DNA from: a virus
IMG/VR virus record: IMGVR_UViG_3300037827_000187
Span: 1 to 64,000 of that record
Direction: 5' to 3' (one strand)
DNA length: 64,000 nt
In this document: positions 8,401 to 16,862 of the stretch, one piece after another
How the letters are laid out: the number at the start of each line of letters is the position of its first letter
Position numbering within the stretch: the first letter of the stretch is position 1
Notes under the pieces: generated by a model
Database searches by the model: none
The model's input: the letters and a program-made list of their open reading frames with translations, nothing else
What the model was told of the DNA's origin: nothing
Made by a program: the position numbers and the translations under genes

Positions 8401-10125
8401 CGCGGATGTTTGATTGTCCAAGCGTTCGACACGGAACTTGCCTGCTTTCTCGGTGATCTTAAAGTTGCCCTTGCCATACAACTTGACTCCGGCTTGGGTA
8501 GCGGAGCGGGCATAGTTGAAGGCTTTCTCTTCGATGGGGACCTCGGGTTTGGGGGGCTTGACTCCCTCCTTGGAGAGGACCATGTATCTACTTATTGTAG
8601 AGGGATCTATCTGCTTGCCCTTGGCAATGGCAGCTGCCACCTCGGATGTCTTGGTGTGTTCGTCCATCACGGAGAGCATCCTGTCAGTAAGGTACTTCGC
8701 TCCCCACTGGCGAACGATCATCTCCTTGGCATCCTTGGGTTTGGCGCCTTCGATGAACTGTTGGATGTCTTGGGGAAGGGTGTCTACGAATCCTTTGGGG
8801 ATGGTGGGCAACTCATGCCCGGCGATCTTGGTGAACTCTGCTCGGCTGATCTGATCGGCCCCTGGCTTTAGTCCAGAGAAGGATAGTTTACCTTGGATGA
8901 GATCATTGGTTACGTTACGAGCGCGAGCAAGCTGGGCACCCTTCTCATCAAGGTTAGTGCGCAGGGATGCTAGGGTGGCGTCTACATCCTCACGGGTGGC
9001 GTACTGCCCCCATGTGGTAAGGGCACGCAGCCCCTCGGTTTTAACCTGGTCTATGCGGACAGGATCCGCTCCGGCTTCCTTTAACTTGGCTACATCATTC
9101 ATGGCGATTTGATACCGCTGCATGTGACGATTGGCCATGGTTGGAGCATCTGGATAAGGCGAACGATCCACCATGGTTTGACCGGTTCCGGTCAGGGTGA
9201 GCTTGCGCTTGAGATAGTCGGGCTTCTCGCCTGCGGCAAACTCTGGGGATTCAACGGTCTTGGTAGATTCTAAACGAGCAACCTTACGACGCAGGGCCTC
9301 GTAGTCTGCACTACCGGGAGTGGGTGAAGAGGGGGCTGCCTCCACAGGTGCGGGCTTAGGAGCCTCAATCCTGGCCTCAGGTGTCTTGGGTGTTTCAATC
9401 TTAGCAGCCTCTCTAATAGGGGCAGCGTGGGTTTCCCCCTTGACAGATTCAATCTTGGTAGGCTCAACACGAGCCTCTCCTCGAAGCCAACTACCAAGGC
9501 CGCTAGTTAATCCACCGGCAGCAGAGCCAGCTACTCCCCAGAATTCCTGAGCCTCAGGTGATGCACCAGCAGCCTTGGCCGCACGGCTTCCTGCCTCACC
9601 GCCCACTATGGAACCGCCTAGACCAGTCGCCATGGCCACTGGGGCTTCAAGTCCTCCGGCGATCATCAAGGGAGTCGCGGCTTCAAACAAGCCACTAGCC
9701 GCATGCGCAGTGCCTTCAGCCAATGGCCGAATGGGATGCATGGGATTGAGTTCGCGGGCCGAGGCAACTTCTCCAACACCTTGCGCAATCTTGGAATAAC
9801 CACCAAGACCCAAGGCATCTCCCGCGCCTACACCTCGGGAAATTCCATAAGGGGTTTGTGTATTCACCAAGGGAAGCTTGCTTGCGGTATCAGCAATGCG
9901 ACTCCAAGTAGAAGGCTCATAGGAATCGCTTGTGGCTCCGGGGATCGGACCCAGGGGCCTTTGCAAAGCAGGGAGCTGCGGACTCGCAGGCCCCGAAGGC
10001 AATTGAAGCTCCGGCCCCCGCTTGGGAGGATAGAGCTTCTGCATTGCTTGCGTGATCTGATCCCGACTCATCGTGTCCGGGAAGTCGATGAAACCTTCCG
10101 GACCTTGGATACGTTGATTGGGCAT
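5497..10125 (-). CDS. Very large internal virion / ejection-type protein
   Basis: 1542 aa. The N-terminus (GFIDFPDTMSRDQITQAMQ) resembles the short conserved segment that begins many podoviral internal virion proteins. Residues about 60-200 contain small-residue hydrophobic stretches, 230-330 are Pro/Glu/Ala-rich linker, and the rest is helical with Gln/Asn-rich parts. No lysozyme, protease or polymerase motif is visible. Size and position at the end of the structural arm point to an ejection protein. It carries two copies of the dispersed repeat inside the coding sequence. Start overlaps the preceding stop (TAATG). Confidence 0.65.
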   Translation of the reverse strand: MPNQRIQGPEGFIDFPDTMSRDQITQAMQKLYPPKRGPELQLPSGPASPQLPALQRPLGPIPGATSDSYEPSTWSRIADTASKLPLVNTQTPYGISRGVGAGDALGLGGYSKIAQGVGEVASARELNPMHPIRPLAEGTAHAASGLFEAATPLMIAGGLEAPVAMATGLGGSIVGGEAGSRAAKAAGASPEAQEFWGVAGSAAGGLTSGLGSWLRGEARVEPTKIESVKGETHAAPIREAAKIETPKTPEARIEAPKPAPVEAAPSSPTPGSADYEALRRKVARLESTKTVESPEFAAGEKPDYLKRKLTLTGTGQTMVDRSPYPDAPTMANRHMQRYQIAMNDVAKLKEAGADPVRIDQVKTEGLRALTTWGQYATREDVDATLASLRTNLDEKGAQLARARNVTNDLIQGKLSFSGLKPGADQISRAEFTKIAGHELPTIPKGFVDTLPQDIQQFIEGAKPKDAKEMIVRQWGAKYLTDRMLSVMDEHTKTSEVAAAIAKGKQIDPSTISRYMVLSKEGVKPPKPEVPIEEKAFNYARSATQAGVKLYGKGNFKITEKAGKFRVERLDNQTSAQPEVRGAAEKPTPRESPEPVQAAEATKGPGEPVPPAERSPIEPLPPLQKLEGAMRVTDPAAMETIDKDMERRGLASPGQNLGRRIEDRAANPVLSEDVKAAQPTPEQGLADSTLYNDLVQNYMKKGMAKGTAETMARNKIEREKGAFNMWNKTAGAVSGTNHIVGNILQTLGGSITPEGQQGRNIMRSVFGERARSIDQLYTKFHEVMMSHEGDSIQDLIRFNNAAERKPGSTFLNAQDQAVADSFQDIYQNILWPTLQQINPDKFGPGIENYFGRLFKGKNGQLTAQSMILSKQPFEGGKAFTRSRVNDWIDESIGHGAEPVTNNPVKMQMLVMNQIVKYISAHKAFEEFKDKSLVQWAKVGATRPQGWRMIDDSIFKPRVPGQGGLVEYGNYWAHPDIAKIFNRWMKPGLRGNAIYDPLRNLADTQNMIQLGFSGFHFTFTSVAGAATSDVALGLQQMFNYGKPMKGFGSMMKGLSIVPSSIDTYRLGNMMREEWTVPGTYPFLGKYADLMEDVGGGIGSQNLLQEGQRTAAFKKAFKDGDVVSSLKTGLPALAEFSSKWLMQNYVPNLKMGAFTKMAMEQYDSLLSKGASPDQIRTEVGRTWDSVDNRFGLLRYDNRFWNKTARDLAQLTVRSVGWNWGTLSELFGGTLDVGKFGVGKAAQALGGKPTDLSAKAAYVMALPMVVGTMGAIMHYGMTGAAPQKLEDYFYPGPEGAKISLPGYHKEAFSAIRSLNQSERQGDSFLNKIHPLMQQTYEMWTNQDYYGTEIRHKGDTPVQQAAELGKYLTLHNIPLPFQSGLQQYDKSAGDWRSTAEHFAAGEAGFFPAPKWVGQTKAEQETFDYAKRQWAIGPRTTAEFTRRQTMYQLRYQMDHGKFDGEGLGRALATGRITGDDAMKLIDESEDHLSPFQREFKSIPLTNQLDILSKYAKPEEKAQLFPLLKLDTLPKLLPEQQEEAERKLEELGK
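6745..6764 (-). repeat. Dispersed CCTCGC-AAAA-CGGGG element, copy 2 (inside a gene)
   Basis: Minus-strand CCTCGC-TAAAAA-CGGGGTTA, identical to copy 1, in the sense direction of the 1542-aa gene, where it encodes SSLKTG. An exact 20-base match in coding DNA argues for selection or insertion. Confidence 0.85.
8112..8130 (+). repeat. Dispersed CCTCGC-AAAA-CGGGG element, copy 3 (inside a gene, antisense)
   Basis: CCTCGC-TCAAAA-CGGGGTT on the plus strand, antisense to the 1542-aa gene, in a disordered linker (NPVLSEDV). Confidence 0.8.
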
Positions 10126-11426
10126 TAGTAGTGTACAGTTCCTGTTGCCGGGTCATAAGTCCCGACAGCACCTCCGGCTGCGCCACCCATAGGATTGGGG
10201 TTCATGATCTGTTGGCGTTGTTGGTTGATTTGATCGAGCTGGGTTTTGCGACGGCTGTCAACTTCGCTCTTAATATCTTTAAGAAGAGTCTTCTGATGGG
10301 CCGCTACCCACTGGGGATCTCCTAAAAGGGAAAGCCGGACTTGCTGATCGAAAGCTTTAGAGTTGGTTTGCTTGAGCTGATCATCAAGAGGTTTGATGGC
10401 TTCTTTTTGTTGGGGGGTCATGCCACCAACACTACTAGCCTGACCCAGTGGAACTAAGTTCGTGGTGTCCATCCCAGGGCGAAGTTCAACAGTTTTGTGG
10501 GTGGTTTTGTCCACCATCAAAGCTTGTTGCTCGCGCTGTGGCCGTTCAGGCATCTGACTCTTGTCTCGCCATTCCTTTTGCCATGCTCCTATCTCATTAG
10601 ATCCAGGCATAGTACCTTGATGAGTATCCATATACTCTGTTTGCTTGGCGTCAAAGAACCGCTTAGCGGGATCTAACTCTGCCATCTTCGATGCTTTAGG
10701 ACTGAACATCGGATTAGGGGTTAGATTGGTTTGCCCGGTGGTGTTGTCGGTAGTAGCAATATACGGATCCATTTGGCTCACACCGAAGGATCGGAAGTCA
10801 TGGTCCGGCCGCCCAAGCTTTTGATTCTCGGCCCTTAGATGTTCAATATCTGCGGCTTGTAGATCTCGATGTTGCTGTCTGTCTATGATTCCTTCCATCA
10901 TGTTAGCTGCTTGGAAGGGGCGCTCGAACTGCTTATTAATCATTCCCTGTCGAGCCATGCGGCCCTCAATCAAGCCCCCAGCAACATTGGATATACCTTC
11001 TCCCCAAGTGTCTGCTCCCCGCGTAGCGGCAGCCCCGAAGAGACCACCTTCCAGCATCCCGGCTACTTTAGGATGCCGTCCAAAGAAGCCCGTGTTGGGC
11101 AATATCGCATTAGGATTGACATCCTTCGGGGCGATGGGGCTTAGACCATATTGGCCTAGATAACTCTGGGCGGCTTGCCTGGCCGCAGGGTCATAAGTAA
11201 ACTGGGAATAATCCGGCTGCCCGGCTTCTTGTCCGAGCATTGAGGAGAGCATGGGATTAGCTCCCAGGCCTCCTCCGTGACCGTAGCCCGGCTGTCTCAT
11301 ATGCGGCACATCTGATCGTTGCATCCGATCAGACATACTCATCATACGCATCATCCGGTATTCATTCATACCAGCTGTGTCTTGGAGACCGCCGTAAGCT
11401 TCGAAGGGGTTACTAGGATTTGCCAT
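10125..11426 (-). CDS. Internal virion-like structural protein
   Basis: 433 aa from ATG 11426, which follows the upstream stop by one base. An earlier in-frame start would overlap the upstream gene completely and is rejected. The N-terminus is Met/Arg-rich (YRMMRMMSMSDRMQR), the centre contains a Gly/Ala segment (GGLFGAAATRGADTWGEG), and the C-terminus is Gln-rich and helical. No family is recognised. Composition and neighbours suggest a protein ejected with the DNA. Confidence 0.6.
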   Translation of the reverse strand: MANPSNPFEAYGGLQDTAGMNEYRMMRMMSMSDRMQRSDVPHMRQPGYGHGGGLGANPMLSSMLGQEAGQPDYSQFTYDPAARQAAQSYLGQYGLSPIAPKDVNPNAILPNTGFFGRHPKVAGMLEGGLFGAAATRGADTWGEGISNVAGGLIEGRMARQGMINKQFERPFQAANMMEGIIDRQQHRDLQAADIEHLRAENQKLGRPDHDFRSFGVSQMDPYIATTDNTTGQTNLTPNPMFSPKASKMAELDPAKRFFDAKQTEYMDTHQGTMPGSNEIGAWQKEWRDKSQMPERPQREQQALMVDKTTHKTVELRPGMDTTNLVPLGQASSVGGMTPQQKEAIKPLDDQLKQTNSKAFDQQVRLSLLGDPQWVAAHQKTLLKDIKSEVDSRRKTQLDQINQQRQQIMNPNPMGGAAGGAVGTYDPATGTVHY

Positions 11427-11427
11427 A

Positions 11428-12117
11428 TTATTGGAACATCGCCATTTGAAGTGGGTTAAAACCCGAAGATCCAGGAACTGTCCCGAAGACTCCGGATGGC
11501 CCGGAAGGTGCGCCTGCAAAGACAGACCCTCCACTCGAAGGTATAGATTGCGGAGCTTGTGGACTAGAACCTCCACCCCCAAAGAGACTGCCGAGACTGC
11601 CCATGTTGCCTGTGGCCATCCCAAGTCCAGCTCCCAAGAGCTGAGGCAACCAGGTACCTGTCCCGGAAGTGGTCGTGGTGCTGTTTGAGGTTCCGGTACC
11701 ACTTGATCCAGTGATCTGCGGCGAGAAGCTCATAGCTTGACCGGTGGCTCCCATCTGTCGATTGAAAGCATTCATGATGTTTGACAAGTTCGCTTGGGAC
11801 ATCATAGATAGATTGGATCGTCCGGTTTGAGCCTTCTGTGCGCCCAACCATCCAGCTCCTGCTTGGCCCGTTAAACCAGAGACCTTCTGATTTTGGCCGA
11901 GAACTCCCATGGCTTGTTGGCCCATGGCACTAGCACCAGCTTGCCCTTGACTACGCCCAAGATTGTAGAAAGGATTATTAAGGGGGTTGTTCATGTACTG
12001 TTGAAGTACATTACCGCCTCCTTGGGTCAAGGCGTTATAAATACCTTCAGCCCCTGGATTAAATTGTAGGGCATTGGTGCTAGATTGATTGCTATTCGTG
12101 TTCTGCTTTGTGGACAT
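11428..12117 (-). CDS. Low-complexity Gly/Ser/Gln/Asn-rich virion protein
   Basis: 229 aa, dominated by Gly, Ser, Asn, Gln and Thr. A region with repeated GQA/GQQ steps (residues 50-100) and a hydrophobic glycine-rich segment (LPQLLGAGLGMATGNMGSLG, about 155-175) are typical of small podoviral ejection proteins that may form a membrane conduit. Start ATG overlaps the previous stop (TAATG). Confidence 0.6.
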   Translation of the reverse strand: MSTKQNTNSNQSSTNALQFNPGAEGIYNALTQGGGNVLQQYMNNPLNNPFYNLGRSQGQAGASAMGQQAMGVLGQNQKVSGLTGQAGAGWLGAQKAQTGRSNLSMMSQANLSNIMNAFNRQMGATGQAMSFSPQITGSSGTGTSNSTTTTSGTGTWLPQLLGAGLGMATGNMGSLGSLFGGGGSSPQAPQSIPSSGGSVFAGAPSGPSGVFGTVPGSSGFNPLQMAMFQ

Positions 12118-12452
12118 TAGATAGTCACTTTGTAACGGAACTCCGGTTCTTTGGAGACCCTCTGGCCCCCAAAGTGTTCGACGATCTTTAGATAAGCTTC
12201 ATCTTTGACAGGGACTTGGAAGTAGTATTCCGTTACTCCCGCCCCTTTCATAATGTTTTCAATTCCCCAGATAAACTTGTACATCTTAGCATGGGAAGCC
12301 CCGTTATAAAATACCGGGTCAAGTTCATTACAAACCTTCCACACTGCCTTCATTTCTTCCATGACCATGACCCGGGACATTGGGGTTAGGTCAGACTCTG
12401 CTGCTATGGATTTAACTTCCTCTTCAGTTGCTAGACGAATCTTTTCCAGCAT
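12117..12452 (-). CDS. Conserved-looking hypothetical protein of the tail region
   Basis: 111 aa, acidic helical N-terminus (MLEKIRLATEEEVKSIAAES) then a mixed fold (VTEYYFQVPVKDEAYLKIV). The outline is like a small GNAT-type acetyltransferase of the kind seen among phage structural genes, but the acetyl-CoA loop is not clear, so function is left open. Confidence 0.6.
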   Translation of the reverse strand: MLEKIRLATEEEVKSIAAESDLTPMSRVMVMEEMKAVWKVCNELDPVFYNGASHAKMYKFIWGIENIMKGAGVTEYYFQVPVKDEAYLKIVEHFGGQRVSKEPEFRYKVTI

Positions 12453-12459
12453 ACTCCTC

Positions 12460-12675
12460 CTATTTGAATATGAAATGGATAGCCGTGGAGATCCCAGTAC
12501 TAACCCCTAGTACCATCCCTCCGATTGTCCACCGTGCTTTCTTGAGATCTTCAACGTCCTCTTCGAGTCTGCCGACTCGACCGGGTTGCCCGTTACCTGC
12601 AAGTGATGTTAGTGTAGCTTCTATTCGACCCAAGGCCTCAGATACATGTTGTTGGAACTGTTCATTGTTTTCCAT
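12460..12675 (-). CDS. Coiled coil plus membrane anchor, holin-accessory (XhlA-like) protein
   Basis: 71 aa: an N-terminal coiled coil with spaced Leu/Ile/Val (HVSEALGRIEATLTSLAG, VGRLEEDVEDLKKA) followed by one membrane segment (IGGMVLGVSTGISTAIHFIF) at the C-terminus. This is the architecture of XhlA-type lysis accessory proteins. It lies away from the lysin gene, so a tail or membrane role is also possible. Confidence 0.6.
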   Translation of the reverse strand: MENNEQFQQHVSEALGRIEATLTSLAGNGQPGRVGRLEEDVEDLKKARWTIGGMVLGVSTGISTAIHFIFK

Positions 12676-13202
12676 TAGAAGTTCTTGTAACTCATTCCTG
12701 AGAGGTCTACCCCCCCGCGACTACCACCACCCCCGGCAGTCCCAGTCTGGCCAGCTGTGCCGGTAAACAACTGACAGATAATAAGCACATTGAAGTTCTG
12801 ATGAAGCACAGCAGCATTCGAATTAATAACCATCTGCTGATGAACAGGATCCCAACCAGTCCAGTACCAAGTGCTGGCACTAACTACTTTACTACCCGCT
12901 GCAACCCCGTGGGTGTGGACTACACTCGGAGACGTTGATAGTTTAGTAGGGACCAAGGTTTGAACACTGGCATTTTTGTCCTGGAGAAATCCCTTGGTCC
13001 AGCTGAGAGTTAATGTGCCCCCGGTCCAAGTGAAGACTATGTTATTGGTTGTCGGAGGGGCATGCAAATAATCTAATGCCACTGCTTGAAAGCCCAGGTT
13101 GCCAACCGCGTTCTCTAATGCACCTGTCCGCTTGACCAGGTTATCTATCTTGTCGATCTGGAGATTAACTTGATTAAGATCGACCTTGACGATGCGAGGC
13201 AT
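12675..13202 (-). CDS. Putative tail-associated protein
   Basis: 175 aa from ATG 13202 (TAATG overlap with the upstream stop). A helical N-terminus (DLNQVNLQIDKIDNLVKRTG) leads to a beta-rich, Thr/Ser/Val body and a Gly-rich C-terminal tail (TAGGGGSRGG). Looks like a small trimeric tail or baseplate component. Not assigned to a family. Confidence 0.55.
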   Translation of the reverse strand: MPRIVKVDLNQVNLQIDKIDNLVKRTGALENAVGNLGFQAVALDYLHAPPTTNNIVFTWTGGTLTLSWTKGFLQDKNASVQTLVPTKLSTSPSVVHTHGVAAGSKVVSASTWYWTGWDPVHQQMVINSNAAVLHQNFNVLIICQLFTGTAGQTGTAGGGGSRGGVDLSGMSYKNF

Positions 13203-15634
13203 TAGATAGTGTTCCAAGGAGTGAAGCGAAGATTGTAACCATTAAGAAACTCCATCAAGTTATTGGAGCTTTGAAAGAGAATCTGATAATAACGATCCGT
13301 GGAAGTCTGGGCAGCCAAATAAACCTTGAATTCGCCAAAGGGACTCACAACAAGAGGGGCGTTGCTAACTATCGTATTAGGCGTATCAAAAAGGTTTTCA
13401 TTGGACGCCCCGAAGATGCTTACCAGTATTGAAGTATCTCCTGTAACTTCAAGTTCATCCAAGACTTTCTTGGCAGCGGGCGCGCCAAAGTGCATCCACG
13501 AAGTCCTTGCGCTAACAGGTATCACAGTTCCGTTGTCACTGGTTGCCGTCTGTTGATATTGATAGATATTCATATTATTGCCTGATATGAATAACCATTG
13601 AGGAACTCCTGCGGCATTGATATTGAAGAATGAAGCAACTGCTCCACCCGCAGGCTGCCAAATATACCAGTGCTGCCCTCGCATGTCGTAGACAAGAGTG
13701 GTGTCACAATAGGTTGTTTGAGCTATAGGAACGGAAAGGATGTAAAGATCAAACTCCCCGTCCGATACAAACATGGCATGCGCCAGAGTAGCACCTTGGG
13801 AATTAATGCTATTGAGAACATCCTGGACAGGCTTCCCTACATCCGTGTAGGTATTGAAGTCACTTCCGATAACTCGAAAGTCTGGTGTTAACCACATGCA
13901 TCCAGCTGGTGTTCCTTGTTGGAAGACAATTTGCCAGACATCCTGATTGATCAATCCTACTTGAGGATGGACAATTTGGGGAGCCTGAAAGTTGGTAGGA
14001 TCATTTCCAAGCAAACGCCGGATGTGGCTTTGAGTCCCTATGTAGAGGGTAGTACCATCTGTCAGAAGCCCAGAGACTGTCTCTGCTCCTTCAGAGATGT
14101 CAAAGTAATTACTGAGGGGCCAGCACTCTTCATACTTTCCTGCGATGAAGCCATTGGGCAATGTGAGTTCAGCAACTGACTTTGAGAAGAATATATTCTG
14201 GCCGTTAGCCATCCAAAGTCGCCCTTGATGTTTGATGGCTAGATTACCATTGATGCTGGTGGGCGGGGTGTTGTTAGTTACGCCAAATTCATTTCCAAAT
14301 TGATCTGTAAACAGATACTCTTGCTGAAAGATCAAGGTGCCATCTGGGGTATTGTCCGTATAAGTTGTAGTAGCATTGGGGATGCTTGCCAAGAAGTACA
14401 GGATTGAGGGATCGCCGCCATCTGCTGTGGCTAGAATAATCTTGGAGTCAACTTGAGTATCACTAGATACAGGGATCGTACTCAACGCTACTACCTGTGA
14501 TGTCAAGGGGCCTGTGCTGCCACTGGCGGCATTCAGATCACTGAACTGTCCAGTTATACTATTCTGAAAGACGCAATAATAAATGCGGCCAACTGTTAGA
14601 GTGATATTGCCTGCGCCACCGGGGGTTTCTGTTATAGCAGATAACCCGCCGTTGTAAAAGATCTTGATCCGGACATAGTCCAGGGAATAAGTAACACTCC
14701 CAAGAGTAGAAGGATTAACAATAATCAGAACGCCGAAATTGGTAACACTATTGAAATCACTGGGTAGCCAACTGCCTCCCCAAAGATTAGTCATCCCGCC
14801 GTAAGTAACGAATGCGTTGGTTCCACTAAAGGACGCTGTTATATCAGATCCATATACTGTTCCGGCTTTTACGAGGGTGACCGTTGCACTGTTGGAAGTA
14901 GGCGAACTGGCCTTCCCCTTAATATCAACTTCGATACCTGTGATGACAGCATTACTTGGAATCCCGCTAAATCCAAAAGTATCCGCTGAGATAGAAGCGT
15001 TGTTTGGATAGGATATTGTAGCGGTAGTAAAAACTCCATCGTTGGCTTCAATGTTTGTTGGATTGGTAAAGCCACTAGAACTCGGAATATTTGAAGGACC
15101 ATTCGGTCCCGCCGTTAAAGCACCAGTATTGTTTACCATACTGATACCCCAATTAGAGGTGCCCCCGGTAGCTGCGCCATTCCATTTGGTTAGATCTGCG
15201 GCAGTTCCGTCATAGAAGTATTGGTAGCTCCTGGAAGTTAAAGAGCGGACCTTGGCAGCAGGAGGGCAGGTAGGACCAAATATACCGGCATTGTAGACTG
15301 CGCCGGTTTCAGTAAAAGCTGCAACTTGCTGGGGAGAAGAAACAACAATCGTTCGAAGATTGTCTTTGTCTCGCTGGAAGTTAGTCATCCAGTTTATAAA
15401 TGCTGGGGGAGTGCCAAAGGGATTGAAACCCCAGCGTCTATTAAGGATGCCTGCTGTGACGGGCATCACATTGGTGATGGCTTGCCACTGAGATTGATCC
15501 TGGGCCGGGGGTTCCGTATGGGAATCTTGCCCCGTGGCAGTAAAGCTATCCCTTATGTAACGCTCCGGTTGAAGAGGGGCGTCCTCTGGATTGAGGGGAT
15601 CGAAGGGACGAATTGGGGTATTATACCAGGCCAT
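13202..15634 (-). CDS. Tail stabilisation / hub-like structural protein
   Basis: 810 aa, almost entirely beta-rich. The C-terminal half (GRLWMANGQNIFFSKSVAE, DGTTLYIGTQSHIRRLLG, DLYILSVPIAQTTYCDTT, YDMRGQHWYIWQP) reads like the repeated strands of a beta-propeller hub protein found below the connector in podoviral tails. An insertion of about 200 residues near the N-terminus (120-330) is Thr/Ser/Asn-rich and carbohydrate-binding-like. Start ATG lies 8 bases after a dispersed repeat. Confidence 0.65.
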   Translation of the reverse strand: MAWYNTPIRPFDPLNPEDAPLQPERYIRDSFTATGQDSHTEPPAQDQSQWQAITNVMPVTAGILNRRWGFNPFGTPPAFINWMTNFQRDKDNLRTIVVSSPQQVAAFTETGAVYNAGIFGPTCPPAAKVRSLTSRSYQYFYDGTAADLTKWNGAATGGTSNWGISMVNNTGALTAGPNGPSNIPSSSGFTNPTNIEANDGVFTTATISYPNNASISADTFGFSGIPSNAVITGIEVDIKGKASSPTSNSATVTLVKAGTVYGSDITASFSGTNAFVTYGGMTNLWGGSWLPSDFNSVTNFGVLIIVNPSTLGSVTYSLDYVRIKIFYNGGLSAITETPGGAGNITLTVGRIYYCVFQNSITGQFSDLNAASGSTGPLTSQVVALSTIPVSSDTQVDSKIILATADGGDPSILYFLASIPNATTTYTDNTPDGTLIFQQEYLFTDQFGNEFGVTNNTPPTSINGNLAIKHQGRLWMANGQNIFFSKSVAELTLPNGFIAGKYEECWPLSNYFDISEGAETVSGLLTDGTTLYIGTQSHIRRLLGNDPTNFQAPQIVHPQVGLINQDVWQIVFQQGTPAGCMWLTPDFRVIGSDFNTYTDVGKPVQDVLNSINSQGATLAHAMFVSDGEFDLYILSVPIAQTTYCDTTLVYDMRGQHWYIWQPAGGAVASFFNINAAGVPQWLFISGNNMNIYQYQQTATSDNGTVIPVSARTSWMHFGAPAAKKVLDELEVTGDTSILVSIFGASNENLFDTPNTIVSNAPLVVSPFGEFKVYLAAQTSTDRYYQILFQSSNNLMEFLNGYNLRFTPWNTI

Positions 15635-15642
15635 CTATTATC

Positions 15643-15663
15643 TAACCCCGTTTTGGGGCGAGG
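15643..15663 (-). repeat. Dispersed CCTCGC-AAAA-CGGGG element, copy 4
   Basis: Minus-strand CCTCGC-CCCAAAA-CGGGGTTA immediately after the stop of the connector-like gene, in the direction of transcription and just ahead of the hub gene start. Confidence 0.85.
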
Positions 15664-15665
15664 AG

Positions 15666-16862
15666 TTACGGTACAAGGAAGCCAAGATCCAACGTCTCCA
15701 CATCCTGAAGTGTGTTGCCGGTAGCAGCCGCATCCACCTGGAAATAACCCGGGCCACGTGCCATGAAGTTTATGTCACGGATGATCTTCGTTAGACCGTC
15801 CTGATAGAGGGAATACCACCGAAGCGCTTCCTGGGGCCGGGTAAGATACATGAATGCCAGGGCATTGACACCCGCTATTACGACGTGCTTGTAGTCATCC
15901 GGGATCTGGATGACCTGACTGGCGCTAGTTAATTGGATGCGTTGGCGAAAATAGCGGAACTCAATGACATATCCGCCCAGGGGCTGGACGTTGTTCTGAG
16001 TAGGGACTTCAGGGCCAGTGGTTGTAAGCCCGCTGGTGGGTTCCACCCAGGGGACGGATGTTGAGATCAGGGAGGCTTGGAGGGTTAGGTTACCCAGGGG
16101 AATAAAGTCCCGCTCATTCGTGGCAGCGGATGCTGCATAGACATTGTATCTATCATATTGAACACCAGCTGAGTCGGGCTGGACCCCAAGCTGGCTCAAG
16201 GGCTCGCTGGGTGGGTTGACCTTCAACAGGACATTCGCCGGGAGGTAAACCTGGGTAGCATACGGTGCCGTGGACTCGTTGCCAAAGGAATCCACAAAGG
16301 TCACGGTAACAAAGTACAAACGAGCGGGTAAACTTCCTCCGATTGTATTTGTGCAGATCGGTGTCTCGGGCTGGGGCTGGTAGGTGTTTTGGTTGTCGGG
16401 AGCGGGATATATATTAAGTACGTTGGGAGACTGGGCATCTTGTCTCCAGAGATCAGGTCTACCAGGCCTTGAGGTAGAGTCAGGAAATGACAATTGAACA
16501 ACTGTGGGGGCGTCATCTGTCTTGCCAAGCTTGCGGAAGTTGGAACGGTCAATGACGGACTTGTCGTTGATGCTGCGAAGATCAGTAAGATTGAGGAGAG
16601 TATCAGCAGCATTGAAGGGTCCAGTGTTGATGGGGCCAACCCAGTAGTTTGTTACTCCTGATTGGGTGATGAAGGATTGAGGAGGAGCAAGGAGAAAGAT
16701 CCACTTAGATATCCCAAGCATCTCCAGGGAGACTCGATTGACATAGTCAAGCAGGAGAGCATTGCTCGGGGGATTGGTCCCCGACAGAGTCTGGCGCACA
16801 TCCTGGGCAGTGGCATTCATGATGCTCTGCGCTTGGGTAGTCGTGGAGAATAAAATCGGCAT
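15666..16862 (-). CDS. Head-tail connector / adaptor-like protein
   Basis: 398 aa from ATG 16862 (TAATG overlap). The helical N-terminus (IMNATAQDVRQTLSGTNPPS, ALLLDYVNRVSLEML) and the C-terminal helices (DYKHVVIAGVNALAFMYL, WYSLYQDGLTKIIRDI) resemble podoviral adaptor proteins sitting under the portal. The centre (about 175-290) carries an inserted fibronectin-type beta domain (LPARLYFVTVTFVDSFGNES). Confidence 0.6.
   Translation of the reverse strand: MPILFSTTTQAQSIMNATAQDVRQTLSGTNPPSNALLLDYVNRVSLEMLGISKWIFLLAPPQSFITQSGVTNYWVGPINTGPFNAADTLLNLTDLRSINDKSVIDRSNFRKLGKTDDAPTVVQLSFPDSTSRPGRPDLWRQDAQSPNVLNIYPAPDNQNTYQPQPETPICTNTIGGSLPARLYFVTVTFVDSFGNESTAPYATQVYLPANVLLKVNPPSEPLSQLGVQPDSAGVQYDRYNVYAASAATNERDFIPLGNLTLQASLISTSVPWVEPTSGLTTTGPEVPTQNNVQPLGGYVIEFRYFRQRIQLTSASQVIQIPDDYKHVVIAGVNALAFMYLTRPQEALRWYSLYQDGLTKIIRDINFMARGPGYFQVDAAATGNTLQDVETLDLGFLVP

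Noticed and set aside
10125-11702. Longer start (11702) for the 433-aa virion protein
   Set aside because: Would overlap the upstream low-complexity gene by 275 bases with an implausible N-terminus; ATG 11426 directly follows that gene.
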